Of a DNA stretch of 43,651 nucleotides, positions 25,616 through 34,075 are shown in pieces. The notes under the pieces were generated by a model. The model worked only from the letters and a program-made list of their open reading frames with translations. It did not search any database and was not told the DNA's origin. The translations under genes and the position numbers were made by a program. The DNA is from Ignavibacteria bacterium (lineage in GTDB: Bacteria; Bacteroidota; Ignavibacteria; UBA10030; SZUA-254), in contig JACOSX010000036.1 in assembly GCA_016178625.1 (NCBI GenBank), positions 1 through 43,651 on the forward strand, written 5' to 3'. Each line of letters opens with the position of its first letter. Positions within the stretch are counted from its first letter, which is position 1.

Positions 25616-27925
25616 TTATTTTAATAAGAGCATCTTTCCTGTCGATTCGGCTTTCTTGTCAGTTGTAAAAATCCTGTACAGATAAACGCCCGATGAAAGA
25701 CCCTGTCCGTCAAAGACAACGTCGTGCTTTCCTTCCGTCAACGGCGCACCTTCCATAAGGGTAGCGACCTCCTGACCAAGGAGATCATACACCTTCAGAG
25801 TAACAGCGTTCGCCGCGGGCAATTCAAACTGGATTCTCGTTGTTGGATTGAACGGATTTGGATAATTGCGTATTGCTATTCGACTCTCTACGACTGGCGC
25901 AAGTGACGATGTAAACGTTGCCAATGTGCCGTATTGGAGAATTGTCCCTCCCGGTCCCGCAGCCCAGAGTCGAGTGCTATCCTGGAAGCTGAGGCCGCGA
26001 AGATCTTTGGTCGTGGGCGAAAATTGTTTTGTCCACATTAATCCACCGTTGGTAGTGCAAAGGATTCGTCCGGAGCTCCCGACAATCCATCCGCGTATTG
26101 GATCGGTAAAAGCCACAGCATACAATGGTTGGCTCACCCCGGCTGGCGTAATCATCCATGATGCACCCCCGGTGGTCGTTCGCAAAATGATACCACGTTC
26201 TCCCACCGCGACGCCGGTCGTCGCATCAATAAAATGCACCGAGTTCAACGTGCGATTGTTAGACACCGTCTGGATGCCCCATGCCGCTCCGCCATTTGAC
26301 GTGTGGAGAATGATTCCATTCGACCCGACGATCCATCCGTTAGATGAATCCACGAAAAAGACATCTTGCAGGATGTTCCGGAAGCCTGATACCTGTCGCT
26401 GCCAATGGGCACCTCCGTCCGTCGTGTTCAAAATTGTGCCATTCGTTCCCACAACCCATCCCAAAGTTTGAGAGACAAAATAGACCGATCGGTAAAACGC
26501 ACTGGTTCCCGAGACACGAAGACCCCACGTCGATCCTCCGTCAGTCGTTTGATAGATGGCAGCATGATCACCGACGGCAACGGCATTTACCGAATCAGTG
26601 ACAAAGATCTTTCGGAAATGGTATGATATCAATTGTGATTGATAGGCCCATGTCCGCCCACCGTCCGTCGTCCGGAAGATCGTACCAGCTTTCCCAACGA
26701 CCCAACCGCGGAGGCTATCACTAAAGTGCACATCGTATAAGTAGTTGGTGAATCCGCGTGAAACCTTCGTCCAATTCACCCCTCCATCGGTCGTATAATA
26801 TATGTTGCCCTCCAAACCGGAGATCCACCCATGTAAAGCGTCTGTAAAGCGAACTCCCGTAAGCCACTCGAGCGTGCCGGAAGTCTGAGTCGCCCATGTC
26901 TGTCCCCCGTCTGTGCTCTTAATAACTGTTCCACTCGATCCGACTGCCCACCCGGTCGTCGTGTCGGAGAAGGTAACCGATTCGAACATTGCGTTGACAG
27001 GGGAACTCACCGAGAGCCATGAAGCACCTGCGTTCGTCGTCCGGCGAATTCTCCCCTTGCCACCCACTGCGCACCCTTTGAGTGGTGTCATGAAGTTGAC
27101 CGAGGTAAGGCTCACGGAGTCACTAGCGAGCTCGACAGTCCATAGAGAGCCGCCATTGGTTGTCCCATAGATCCGTCCCGAATCGCCTACAACCCACCCA
27201 TGCAAAGCGTCAACAAAATCAACGCCGCGCAATGCGCGTGCCCCAATTGCCACTTGGGTAGTCCACGAAGAGCCACCGTTCGTCGTCTTCTTCAATGTTC
27301 CTAAATGCCCCACTATCCATCCAACATTCGCATTTAAAAATCGGACGGCATCGAGCGGCTGTGTCGTACCAGTTCCCAGCTTTGTCCACGAAAATCCCGC
27401 ATCCGTCGTGCGAAGGACAGTTCCAAACAGACCAACGGCGAACCCGTTGTTGTCGTCAACCATGTCAATTGCATTTAGACGGTTGCCGGTTGCCCGATTC
27501 GCGGGAAGTAGCTGCCAGCTTGTTCCGCCGTTCGTAGTCGCGACTGCTGAAGCCCTGTTCCCGACAAAGATCGCATGAGCCGACGGGGTCACATCAAGAC
27601 CAAAGAGTGCGCTCGCCTGAGGGAACGGATTGAGCCATGTCCAATATCTTCCCGAAGCACCTGCACTATCCGTATAGAGTGGATCGGTGAACAAGAATTC
27701 GTCATCCGGTGAGACTGTAGCACTTCCTCCATCGTGGGATGAACCATCGTCCACGACGGGAGCCGGTTCATTTTCAAAAACTTCTTTCGGTTGAACCTCA
27801 TCCTTCGAACCAGGAGTGCTTTGAGAATAGGATATCTGGCTCGCAAGGAAAACGCCAATGAAGAGCACGGCGGCACACAGCAGTTCCGCCGTTCTCCACT
27901 TCACAACCTGTTGTTTGTCTTTCAT
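25616..27925 (-). CDS. Ycf48/BNR-repeat propeller protein with T9SS sorting domain
   Basis: The frame is open to 28129, but the upstream part overlaps the usher gene. I choose the ATG at 27925 (MKDKQQVVKWRTAELL...), which gives 769 residues with an N-terminal hydrophobic segment (LLCAAVLFIGVFLASQI). An alternative ATG five codons upstream is possible. An acidic linker (about 35-75) precedes about a dozen Ycf48-like units (GWVVGDSGRIYGTTNGG type, about 85-655), predicting one or two propellers. Residues 683-769 are a complete T9SS type A domain (RNYPNPFNPTTRIQFEL, LSSGVYLYRI, GKMLLLK). It starts 31 bp after the usher-like gene, so it is probably the last gene of that operon. That makes it a candidate surface partner of the fimbria-like system, though this is inference from position only. 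Confidence 0.87.
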   Translation of the reverse strand: MKDKQQVVKWRTAELLCAAVLFIGVFLASQISYSQSTPGSKDEVQPKEVFENEPAPVVDDGSSHDGGSATVSPDDEFLFTDPLYTDSAGASGRYWTWLNPFPQASALFGLDVTPSAHAIFVGNRASAVATTNGGTSWQLLPANRATGNRLNAIDMVDDNNGFAVGLFGTVLRTTDAGFSWTKLGTGTTQPLDAVRFLNANVGWIVGHLGTLKKTTNGGSSWTTQVAIGARALRGVDFVDALHGWVVGDSGRIYGTTNGGSLWTVELASDSVSLTSVNFMTPLKGCAVGGKGRIRRTTNAGASWLSVSSPVNAMFESVTFSDTTTGWAVGSSGTVIKSTDGGQTWATQTSGTLEWLTGVRFTDALHGWISGLEGNIYYTTDGGVNWTKVSRGFTNYLYDVHFSDSLRGWVVGKAGTIFRTTDGGRTWAYQSQLISYHFRKIFVTDSVNAVAVGDHAAIYQTTDGGSTWGLRVSGTSAFYRSVYFVSQTLGWVVGTNGTILNTTDGGAHWQRQVSGFRNILQDVFFVDSSNGWIVGSNGIILHTSNGGAAWGIQTVSNNRTLNSVHFIDATTGVAVGERGIILRTTTGGASWMITPAGVSQPLYAVAFTDPIRGWIVGSSGRILCTTNGGLMWTKQFSPTTKDLRGLSFQDSTRLWAAGPGGTILQYGTLATFTSSLAPVVESRIAIRNYPNPFNPTTRIQFELPAANAVTLKVYDLLGQEVATLMEGAPLTEGKHDVVFDGQGLSSGVYLYRIFTTDKKAESTGKMLLLK

Positions 27926-27956
27926 ACAACCCCCATTCATTTCAATCAACCCCACG

Positions 27957-30533
27957 CTACCGCTCAACAACTTTGAAGATAAGATTCTCAATGACATCTC
28001 CCTCGGGAACGGCGCGAACCTCAATAGGTTTCTCAGCCTGATCACTGCGCAGTCCTCCCGCTTCAAGGTCTTGAGTTGAGATCGAGAGCGTATACGTTCC
28101 GGGAGGTACCCCGATAAAATTAAATTCACCCGTCGAGAAGGATCTCATCGTTTTCGAATAGCCAGTATTGGAAAGCGTCACCGTGATTCCTTCCACCGGC
28201 ACTTCGGCGCCTTTCTGAACTTGAACGACACGACCACTCACAAGCCCGCCGATCACGATCGGGAGATCTAACGGTCTCAAAAGGTTTGGCTCAGCCATGA
28301 CAGCGACGGACTGAAAATATGGAACCCAGTGTGGGTCTTCAAAGTTTTGTACAGGGAAATAGGTGATGTATTTCTGATACGCTTCAGCATTTGCGATGAG
28401 CACACCTTCCTTCTTCTTCTCACCCGCTGCACTGAGTTTTGGTCCGTATGTTTTTACAGTGATATCCGGAAGATACGACTCACCTTGATCTCTGATGCCG
28501 TTGCCGTTGCGGTCGAGGAATGGTCTGAATGATAATGCACCGCGACCGAGACGGAGTCGATCTTCGAAAAAGAAATCTCTCACCGTGCTGGACGTAACGA
28601 TACTGCCGCTGAGTACTTGATCGTACTGGTATTCACTATTTGACCTCAATCCCCGCGCCTCAAAGCGCAAAAACGGAAGATCAAGCAGCGCCTGAAGCCT
28701 GAAGAACGTAAACGACGGTTTGAACGTATGAGTATAGGATGCCGTTAATAAGAGGTCGGAAGTAATGGCTCGGTTGACAACAGCGCCGAAGTCTTGAACC
28801 TCACTCGTCTGGTGATTATACAACGTGGTGATGGCAAAGACGACATCCGCAGGCAAGCGGAAGGAAGAGTTTACTCGCGTTGTCCAGAAGCGTCTGAGAC
28901 TTGGCAAGTCGCCCAATCTCGTCCAACCTGCAGAGTTGGTGACATCGAACCGCCACCCTCCCGTGTACCCGGCAATACCTCCGATTAAACTTTGATCGCG
29001 CTGGTTCTCAAACATGGTCTGGACCGCCTGTACACTAATAAACAGTTGACGCGTGCCCACTCCGATAGGGACGTTGATCGACAATCCGTGCTGGTCAATC
29101 ACCCGGCTAACGTTGAAGGGGGAATTGACGTTAAAGCGAACATTTGTATAGTTGATGAATGCTTGTGATGGAAAGAGTGCACTCAGCGACACGCGAGACG
29201 CGAGGAGTGGTGAAAAGTTAAACTCTCCGATCACGCCAGGCGCTATCCGTGCAGTCGACGAGAAGCCAGGGAACCAGTGAGAAGATTCTCCCTTGCTTCT
29301 ATAATACCACAGATCTCCACCAATGGTGATTCGTTCGGAGGCTCCAACATCGACGGTTGCCTTGCCGTAGCGCGCTTTTGCAAAATTTCTCAACTGGCCC
29401 CCAAGAATGCTGTATTGCACCTCGTTGGGCGGAATCAGGATCTGGGGGATATTTGATCGGAACCGCTCGGAAGAAACCCCACCCCATTCATCATATCGTC
29501 GTATTTCAAAATCAGAAACACCATAAGGCATATCGAGTTCAAAATTATACATACTATCTCGTCGGCTCTTGATGAACGACTGTAACACGCCTCCCTCGTA
29601 AAGCTCGACATCCTGAGACGCCGCTGCCTCGACAGAGAGCACTTCACTTCCGAGCAAGAGCCTGCGCGGAGCGGGTTTGTTCGTAAATTCAACACCGCGA
29701 ACACGACCTGAGAATACAGGATCGTTCTCGGTTAGATCACCGATGGTGATCTGTCTCAGCCACCGATTATCAAAAAAAGGATAGCGAATGAACGCGTTGA
29801 CATTGTTTTCACGCAAACGCTCTCGTACATTCCCGCGGAATCGTGCCTCGAAGTCACCTCCGATAATCTTACCGCCAACACCGAGGGTATAGGCATGACG
29901 GGGAGTTTGATGCTCAAAAACGGACGAGGCTAATCGCCAGTCAACGCGGGTTCCTCCAAACATCGATGCTGCCCGTCCGAAATCGTACGATGGAATAGGC
30001 TTCTCATGGGAACGAAGAGCCCTGTCACGATTTCGTTGTCGCTCAAGCAAGATCTCGATAGGGAGCTGACCTGCGCTTCTGAGCGTCACCGTTAACCGGC
30101 GCGAATCGAACGCTGATTCAATATGAAACAAATCTCTGAGAATACCTGATTCGAGGTACAAATCTTGAGGAGAAACAATGTACTTATCGCTGCTCAGAGG
30201 CACGGTGCGATCCTTCAATTGCGCGGATCCTAACTTCACGTCGATGACATATTGAGAATCAGCGTTAACAAAAAAGCCTGAAACTCTGTTTCGATCGGGC
30301 GAGATCGATGCATTGATACGCAGGAAGGTGAAGACTTCGCTGACGGGCAGATAAATGCGACGATCTTTCCGCAGAATGAAGAGTTCCGTTCGCCCTATAC
30401 CGCGAATCTTCAGCTCCACCGGAACTTTCTCCTCAAGAGGATTGGAAGGATCATCTCCCGCGAGCGCCTCGACAACGCTGAATGCCGCAAGAGCGAAGAT
30501 AACCAGTATGCGAGACATTCTGAGCGAGGGCAT
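27957..30533 (-). CDS. Usher-like outer-membrane protein (candidate chaperone-usher pathway)
   Basis: This 858-residue protein has a signal peptide (about 6-25, SRILVIFALAAFSVVEALAG); a second ATG at codon 6 may be the real start. Residues 36-165 are an N-terminal beta domain with VELKIRGIGRTELF and IYLPVSEVFTFL. A large beta-barrel follows (about 185-690) with alternating strands and many R/Y/F residues. An embedded plug-like segment at about 296-352 (DVELYEGGVLQSF, NFELDMPYGVSDFEI, RRYDEWGG) matches the usher plug pattern of a V-Y-x-G strand, an aromatic-D-L-P strand and a final D-G-like turn. C-terminal parts are an SdrD-B-like Ca-binding loop (FLDRNGNGIRDQGESYLP) and a carboxypeptidase-regulatory/Cna-B-like domain (VSGRVVQV...GEFNFIGVPPGTYTL). 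The start lies 4 bp after the chaperone stop, implying coupling. Assignment is by pattern; an alternative is another large secretion barrel. Confidence 0.75.
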   Translation of the reverse strand: MPSLRMSRILVIFALAAFSVVEALAGDDPSNPLEEKVPVELKIRGIGRTELFILRKDRRIYLPVSEVFTFLRINASISPDRNRVSGFFVNADSQYVIDVKLGSAQLKDRTVPLSSDKYIVSPQDLYLESGILRDLFHIESAFDSRRLTVTLRSAGQLPIEILLERQRNRDRALRSHEKPIPSYDFGRAASMFGGTRVDWRLASSVFEHQTPRHAYTLGVGGKIIGGDFEARFRGNVRERLRENNVNAFIRYPFFDNRWLRQITIGDLTENDPVFSGRVRGVEFTNKPAPRRLLLGSEVLSVEAAASQDVELYEGGVLQSFIKSRRDSMYNFELDMPYGVSDFEIRRYDEWGGVSSERFRSNIPQILIPPNEVQYSILGGQLRNFAKARYGKATVDVGASERITIGGDLWYYRSKGESSHWFPGFSSTARIAPGVIGEFNFSPLLASRVSLSALFPSQAFINYTNVRFNVNSPFNVSRVIDQHGLSINVPIGVGTRQLFISVQAVQTMFENQRDQSLIGGIAGYTGGWRFDVTNSAGWTRLGDLPSLRRFWTTRVNSSFRLPADVVFAITTLYNHQTSEVQDFGAVVNRAITSDLLLTASYTHTFKPSFTFFRLQALLDLPFLRFEARGLRSNSEYQYDQVLSGSIVTSSTVRDFFFEDRLRLGRGALSFRPFLDRNGNGIRDQGESYLPDITVKTYGPKLSAAGEKKKEGVLIANAEAYQKYITYFPVQNFEDPHWVPYFQSVAVMAEPNLLRPLDLPIVIGGLVSGRVVQVQKGAEVPVEGITVTLSNTGYSKTMRSFSTGEFNFIGVPPGTYTLSISTQDLEAGGLRSDQAEKPIEVRAVPEGDVIENLIFKVVER

Positions 30534-30537
30534 GGTG

Positions 30538-31401
30538 TTATTGTATAGTTACGGGAAATGTCCACCGACGAGACTCTCCATGCACAAGTTGTTTAGGAGC
30601 GGTATCGTCTCGTTTTGTTTCTGCAACCATCTCCAGAGTGTACGGACCGCTGGAAGTCGCGCTCACATCAATTTTTACATTGACGACAAAATCCTTGTAC
30701 ACGACGAGGTTGCGATCGAGCGAGCCAACTGACTTTCCCGCATGATCTAACACCCTACACCGTAATCGACCCCAAAACGAAGAATTTCCTATCCTTTTGA
30801 AATGCGCTTTTACCTGAACAACCTGATTACTAAAAACAGCATCGGCAAGATTGTCGAGTTCCACACCTGTTGAAACAGGACTGAGCCGGTAGTGGAGTGG
30901 AATCTCCATTGCCGTAATGACTTCCAGAGCGGGACCCTTAGTTTTTTGCCTGATGGACTTTGTGGGATGAGGTGTAAACAGCATCTTGCCCCAATACTCA
31001 CCCGAGGGCGTGCCAGGCGGTGGCGTAACAAAGATTCGAACTCCCTGGGACTCCTGCGGTCCGATCACAAATCGTTGAGGATATGGACGAATCCATGATT
31101 TCATCGAGCGGTCGTCGGACGAGAGCGATTCTGGATAGACGATCACTAGCCTGCCAGTATCGTCACTCACGTGGTATCCATATCGAACGTCAGCAGTAAC
31201 CTCGACCGGCTGATCACCATCATTGCGAACCGTGACGACTGTCGATTTTAATGGTCCGTCAATAAACACATACACCGGTCGGATGACCAACCCGGCTTGC
31301 GCAATAGATAAGAGAGAAGTAAAAACACCAAGCATCACGAACAACAACGCGAACCATCGCGGTGAAGAACATACTTGAGGAAAATGCTGAGGGTCTTGCA
31401 A
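30538..31401 (-). CDS. PapD-like periplasmic pilus chaperone
   Basis: The open frame reaches a GTG at 31446, but that codon lies inside a terminator hairpin loop. A TTG at 31401 with AAGGAAGG 8 nt upstream is preferred, giving 287 residues. A hydrophobic signal (WFALLFVMLGVFTSLLSIAQA) leads to an Ig domain with chaperone hallmarks: LVIRPVYVFI first strand, VTVRNDGDQPVEVTADV, SWIRPYPQRFVIGPQES, VRIFVTPPPGTPSGEYWGKM. A second Ig-like domain follows (VVQVKAHFKRIGNSSFWG, PYTLEMVAET). In the known chaperone-usher pathway such proteins complete the fold of pilin subunits in the periplasm and carry them to the usher. It lies between a pilin-like gene and the usher-like gene, which supports the call. 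The classical residue assignments (Arg/Lys anchor) cannot be fixed without alignment. Confidence 0.78.
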   Translation of the reverse strand: MQDPQHFPQVCSSPRWFALLFVMLGVFTSLLSIAQAGLVIRPVYVFIDGPLKSTVVTVRNDGDQPVEVTADVRYGYHVSDDTGRLVIVYPESLSSDDRSMKSWIRPYPQRFVIGPQESQGVRIFVTPPPGTPSGEYWGKMLFTPHPTKSIRQKTKGPALEVITAMEIPLHYRLSPVSTGVELDNLADAVFSNQVVQVKAHFKRIGNSSFWGRLRCRVLDHAGKSVGSLDRNLVVYKDFVVNVKIDVSATSSGPYTLEMVAETKRDDTAPKQLVHGESRRWTFPVTIQ

Positions 31402-31422
31402 ATGTGTACCCTTCCTTATTAT

Positions 31423-31463
31423 AAAAAAAGGAGGGATTACATGCACTGTGTACCTGTAATCCC
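31423..31463 (-). terminator. Factor-independent terminator between pilin and chaperone genes
   Basis: A perfect 9-bp stem, GGGATTACA/TGTAATCCC (31433-31441 with 31455-31463), has a 13-nt loop. On the minus-strand RNA it is followed by CC and a run of seven U (31423-31429). It lies 37 nt after the pilin stop and before the chaperone start. It should lower transcription into chaperone and usher, making the subunit more abundant than the assembly machinery. This arrangement is familiar from fimbrial operons. Confidence 0.8.
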
Positions 31464-31499
31464 ACCCATTATATTGTGAAGAGATTATGCTACCAGCAA

Positions 31500-32048
31500 T
31501 TACGGAGCGCCAGTGTAGCTAGCAGTGCACAATGCGGTTCCGGCATAGGTATCGCCGGAGAGCGCTGCAACTGGAACGCAGAAGTTGAAGCCCAGTCGCA
31601 CACTGATTGCACCACCTGTACCGGTATTGAAGGTGTTCCCCACACCGGGATTGGTGAGTCCGCCATCTTCAATACGCACCTGTGATGTCGGTCCAAACGA
31701 TACCGGAATCACTCCGGCTGACCCCGTCAATGCGGTCGGCAGTGTCCACTGTACCAACACGTCCTGACCCGGATCGCCAGTGATATCGGCACCCAAATCT
31801 GTGGTTGCTTCGCCGTTATCGGCTGGGAAGATGATGCTTGCACCACCGGTTGCATCAAACACAACCGTGTAGCACACGCCACGGATCACGTCCGTCACAT
31901 CGCAATCGACGTTGCCCACTGCAATGCCAGCACCCGCAGGGGTGATGGTAAGTGCAGAGACTGCAGATGCACTGGTCAGCTGTGCATTTGCCATGCTCGT
32001 CAATCCGATAACCAGGATGACTGCGCAAACAAATATGAAGCCTTTCAT
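31500..32048 (-). CDS. Pilin-like (DUF4402-like) subunit
   Basis: This 182-residue protein has a strong AAGGAG site 6 nt before the ATG, fitting high expression. The signal peptide (1-22) ends MANA|Q. The mature protein opens with an alternating stretch (SASAVSALTITP), as expected of a donor strand in donor-strand exchange. A beta-sandwich pattern follows, with VVFDATGGASIIFP, VPVSFG-like and GGAISVRLGFNF strands, and it ends near GDTYAGTALCTASYTG, the typical final strand of DUF4402/spore-coat-U-type subunits. Four cysteines in the mature part (C49, C59, C157, C174) could form two disulfides, one between C49 and C59 and one between C157 and C174. It carries no T9SS domain. Neighbouring chaperone and usher genes support a fimbrial role. 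The family assignment is by pattern, not by a search. Confidence 0.72.
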   Translation of the reverse strand: MKGFIFVCAVILVIGLTSMANAQLTSASAVSALTITPAGAGIAVGNVDCDVTDVIRGVCYTVVFDATGGASIIFPADNGEATTDLGADITGDPGQDVLVQWTLPTALTGSAGVIPVSFGPTSQVRIEDGGLTNPGVGNTFNTGTGGAISVRLGFNFCVPVAALSGDTYAGTALCTASYTGAP

Positions 32049-32070
32049 ATTGTACTCCTTACATGAATAG

Positions 32071-32265
32071 TTAGTTAAATGGTGGATTAGAGAGATTTAG
32101 ATTTACAAAACTCGTGTTCTTGTGACTCGTATTGCCTTGGTCGCTCGCCGGCGACCCTTGTGAACTGTCCCCTTTGGACTTTTCTTCACACTCCTTTCTT
32201 CTACTACTACCACTCAATGGTGCTATTTGTTGAACCTCAGATGATGATATAGAAGTGCTTGACAT
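32071..32265 (-). CDS. Possible small Ser-rich protein upstream of the pilin gene
   Basis: This 64-codon frame begins MSSTSISSSEVQQIAPLSG and ends NLNLSNPPFN, 22 bp before the pilin ATG. It is hydrophilic and Ser-rich, without signal peptide or membrane segment. The site before the ATG (TAGAAG) is weak. No other gene occupies this stretch, so it is not a shadow, but codon evidence is thin for so short a frame. It may be a leader or regulatory peptide for the pilin operon, or untranslated leader RNA. I do not recognise it. Confidence 0.3.
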   Translation of the reverse strand: MSSTSISSSEVQQIAPLSGSSRRKECEEKSKGDSSQGSPASDQGNTSHKNTSFVNLNLSNPPFN

Positions 32266-32278
32266 CTTCTATAGCAAC

Positions 32279-32331
32279 CTCACTTGAGTATGCGATCTCT
32301 CGGAATGAAAACGATCGCATACTCGTGTGAG
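32279..32331 (-). terminator. Long hairpin downstream of the 550-residue T9SS gene
   Basis: Two 19-nt arms (32279-32297 and 32313-32331) pair with only two mismatches around a 15-nt loop, starting 12 nt after the stop codon of the gene ending at 32343. No U tract follows. It separates the T9SS gene from the pilin operon and is probably a terminator or a transcript-stabilising stem. Confidence 0.5.
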
Positions 32332-32342
32332 AAGAGAGGAAA

Positions 32343-33995
32343 TTACTTCAGCAACATCATCTTCTGTACTTGCTGGAACTGTCCGTCGTTGACAATCAAC
32401 CGATAGTAATACACGCCGGAGGAGAGTGAGGAAGCATCGAACTCGATCGCATTCTCGCCTTCGGTGAACTCTTCATGGTTCACCAACGTCGCAACTTCCT
32501 GACCGAGGGTGTTATATACCTTCACCGTCACCAACGCATCTTCGGCTAAGTTAAACTCGATCGTCGTCGTCGGGTTGAACGGGTTCGGATAGTTCTGCCG
32601 CAACTCGTACGCACCGGGAAGCTCATTCGAGAACACCACATCATCCGGCACCGTAATAGATGTTGCTTCCGATAAGGATGAACGATAGAGCACTGTCGAA
32701 TTCGCAAGAGCTTTCACAGCCTTCAACACCAACTTGCCCGTTCCGGCAGACTGGTTGAAGGTAATCGTATCAATCGGACCACTGAAGGCGCCGTTGATGT
32801 TGCGAAGCACTTGATCAAGCTGGCCAATCGTTCCGGCTTTCGGATTGACGATCACGCAGGCAAGCACCGAGTCAGCCTGGAGGCAAATTTCATTCACGGT
32901 CTTACCATTGTATGCCGGAGGATCACCGGGCTGGGCAATATAATGCAGCGTGCCAAAGTCCGAAGCAAACGGGCTTGATGGATCCTTCTTAACCTTCGGA
33001 AGCGTGTTCATGGCAATATTGAGTTTCAACGCCGTGAGATCTGCAAACAGGACGTTATCGTACTTAAGCGGAGGAGCAGATTTTAGACCCTTGTTGATGT
33101 TCTTGCGCTTCCCCGGCAGTCCTGTTGAATCGAGACAGTGTGCAGCAGTAGTATGCTCTACACCCTTGCTAAAAAATGTCTTCATGCAGTCCTTATACTT
33201 CGGGTGATAGACATACTTGAAGATCGGCTTACCCTTGGAGTCCACACCAACCTGCGTCAAAAGACCAATGTGCAAACCCGCGGCTTTGCCGGTTGATGCG
33301 AACAGATCAGGAAATGCGCCTTGGGCGAAGAGCTCTTCACCCATGTTGTTGTAGTTCGGCATCGCCTGGGGGGTCTTGCTCGTGTTCTTCTGGCGCTTTT
33401 CTGCTTTCTGTTTCAGCTTACTGTCACGCGCCAATGCCCACTCGCTTGACGTTGCCGTGCGAAACGCTTTCCCATCACCACTGACGATCGTCACCGTCTG
33501 CGGGCTTGTATCAAATGCAGGGAACGTGTACCCTGTCGTTGCCGTCATGTCAACATCGATCGGTAAACTGGTGTTGGGGTCAATCCCCGTCAAATGCCAG
33601 TACCCTCCGCCTACGCCCGCAAGACCCGCCTGCCAGCTAAATGCCATCGCGCCGCCAGCGTCGTCAGACTTGAACTGCAGTCTATACCGATCTGTCTGGG
33701 AATCGCGGACCTCTTGGTGAAGATTTTTTAAACTTCCCGTACCCAAATTATCAACGCCGGAGATCGTAATGCAGCGGAGATCAAATGTCGGGGGCGGGGG
33801 CGGTATCTCTCTCTCCCCGAGTGAAGTATCGATCCCATTGGTCGCCAACGGGTGAACTCCAATGACGACGGAATCATTACCCACGCCATCCGTCGCGTAG
33901 ATCTTGATACTCCATCCTTGTGCACTCACTGTCTGTGTCGCAAACACAACCAAGCACAAACACACTATGAGCGATAAACCTTTAATAATTTTCAT
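32343..33995 (-). CDS. T9SS cargo protein with LPPxPP-type and shared pre-sorting modules
   Basis: I start at the ATG at 33995, which opens a textbook signal peptide (MKIIKGLSLIVCLCLVVFA, cleavage near VSAQ) with GAGG 5 nt upstream. The frame itself extends to 34109 through a hairpin. The protein is 550 residues. Residues about 26-75 carry the motif ATNGIDTSLGEREIPPPPP, matching a part of the 1071-residue protein. Residues about 266-440 are the shared unrecognised module (KYDNVLFADLTALKLNIA, INGAFSGPIDT). Residues 463-550 are a T9SS type A domain (QNYPNPFNPTTTIEF, SSGVYYYRLIV, KMMLLK). It lies between strong hairpins on both sides, so it may be a single-gene transcript. Confidence 0.9.
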   Translation of the reverse strand: MKIIKGLSLIVCLCLVVFATQTVSAQGWSIKIYATDGVGNDSVVIGVHPLATNGIDTSLGEREIPPPPPTFDLRCITISGVDNLGTGSLKNLHQEVRDSQTDRYRLQFKSDDAGGAMAFSWQAGLAGVGGGYWHLTGIDPNTSLPIDVDMTATTGYTFPAFDTSPQTVTIVSGDGKAFRTATSSEWALARDSKLKQKAEKRQKNTSKTPQAMPNYNNMGEELFAQGAFPDLFASTGKAAGLHIGLLTQVGVDSKGKPIFKYVYHPKYKDCMKTFFSKGVEHTTAAHCLDSTGLPGKRKNINKGLKSAPPLKYDNVLFADLTALKLNIAMNTLPKVKKDPSSPFASDFGTLHYIAQPGDPPAYNGKTVNEICLQADSVLACVIVNPKAGTIGQLDQVLRNINGAFSGPIDTITFNQSAGTGKLVLKAVKALANSTVLYRSSLSEATSITVPDDVVFSNELPGAYELRQNYPNPFNPTTTIEFNLAEDALVTVKVYNTLGQEVATLVNHEEFTEGENAIEFDASSLSSGVYYYRLIVNDGQFQQVQKMMLLK

Positions 33996-34075
33996 AGCAA
34001 CCTCGCTATTTGAATGTGGATGATGAGTTAAATGATAGTTAAATAAACTTTTGTTCGCTTCGGAAAAATCAACCA

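Noticed and set aside
31402-31446. GTG start of the chaperone at 31446
   Set aside because: It lies in the loop of the terminator hairpin, while the TTG at 31401 has a strong AAGGAAGG site at ideal spacing.
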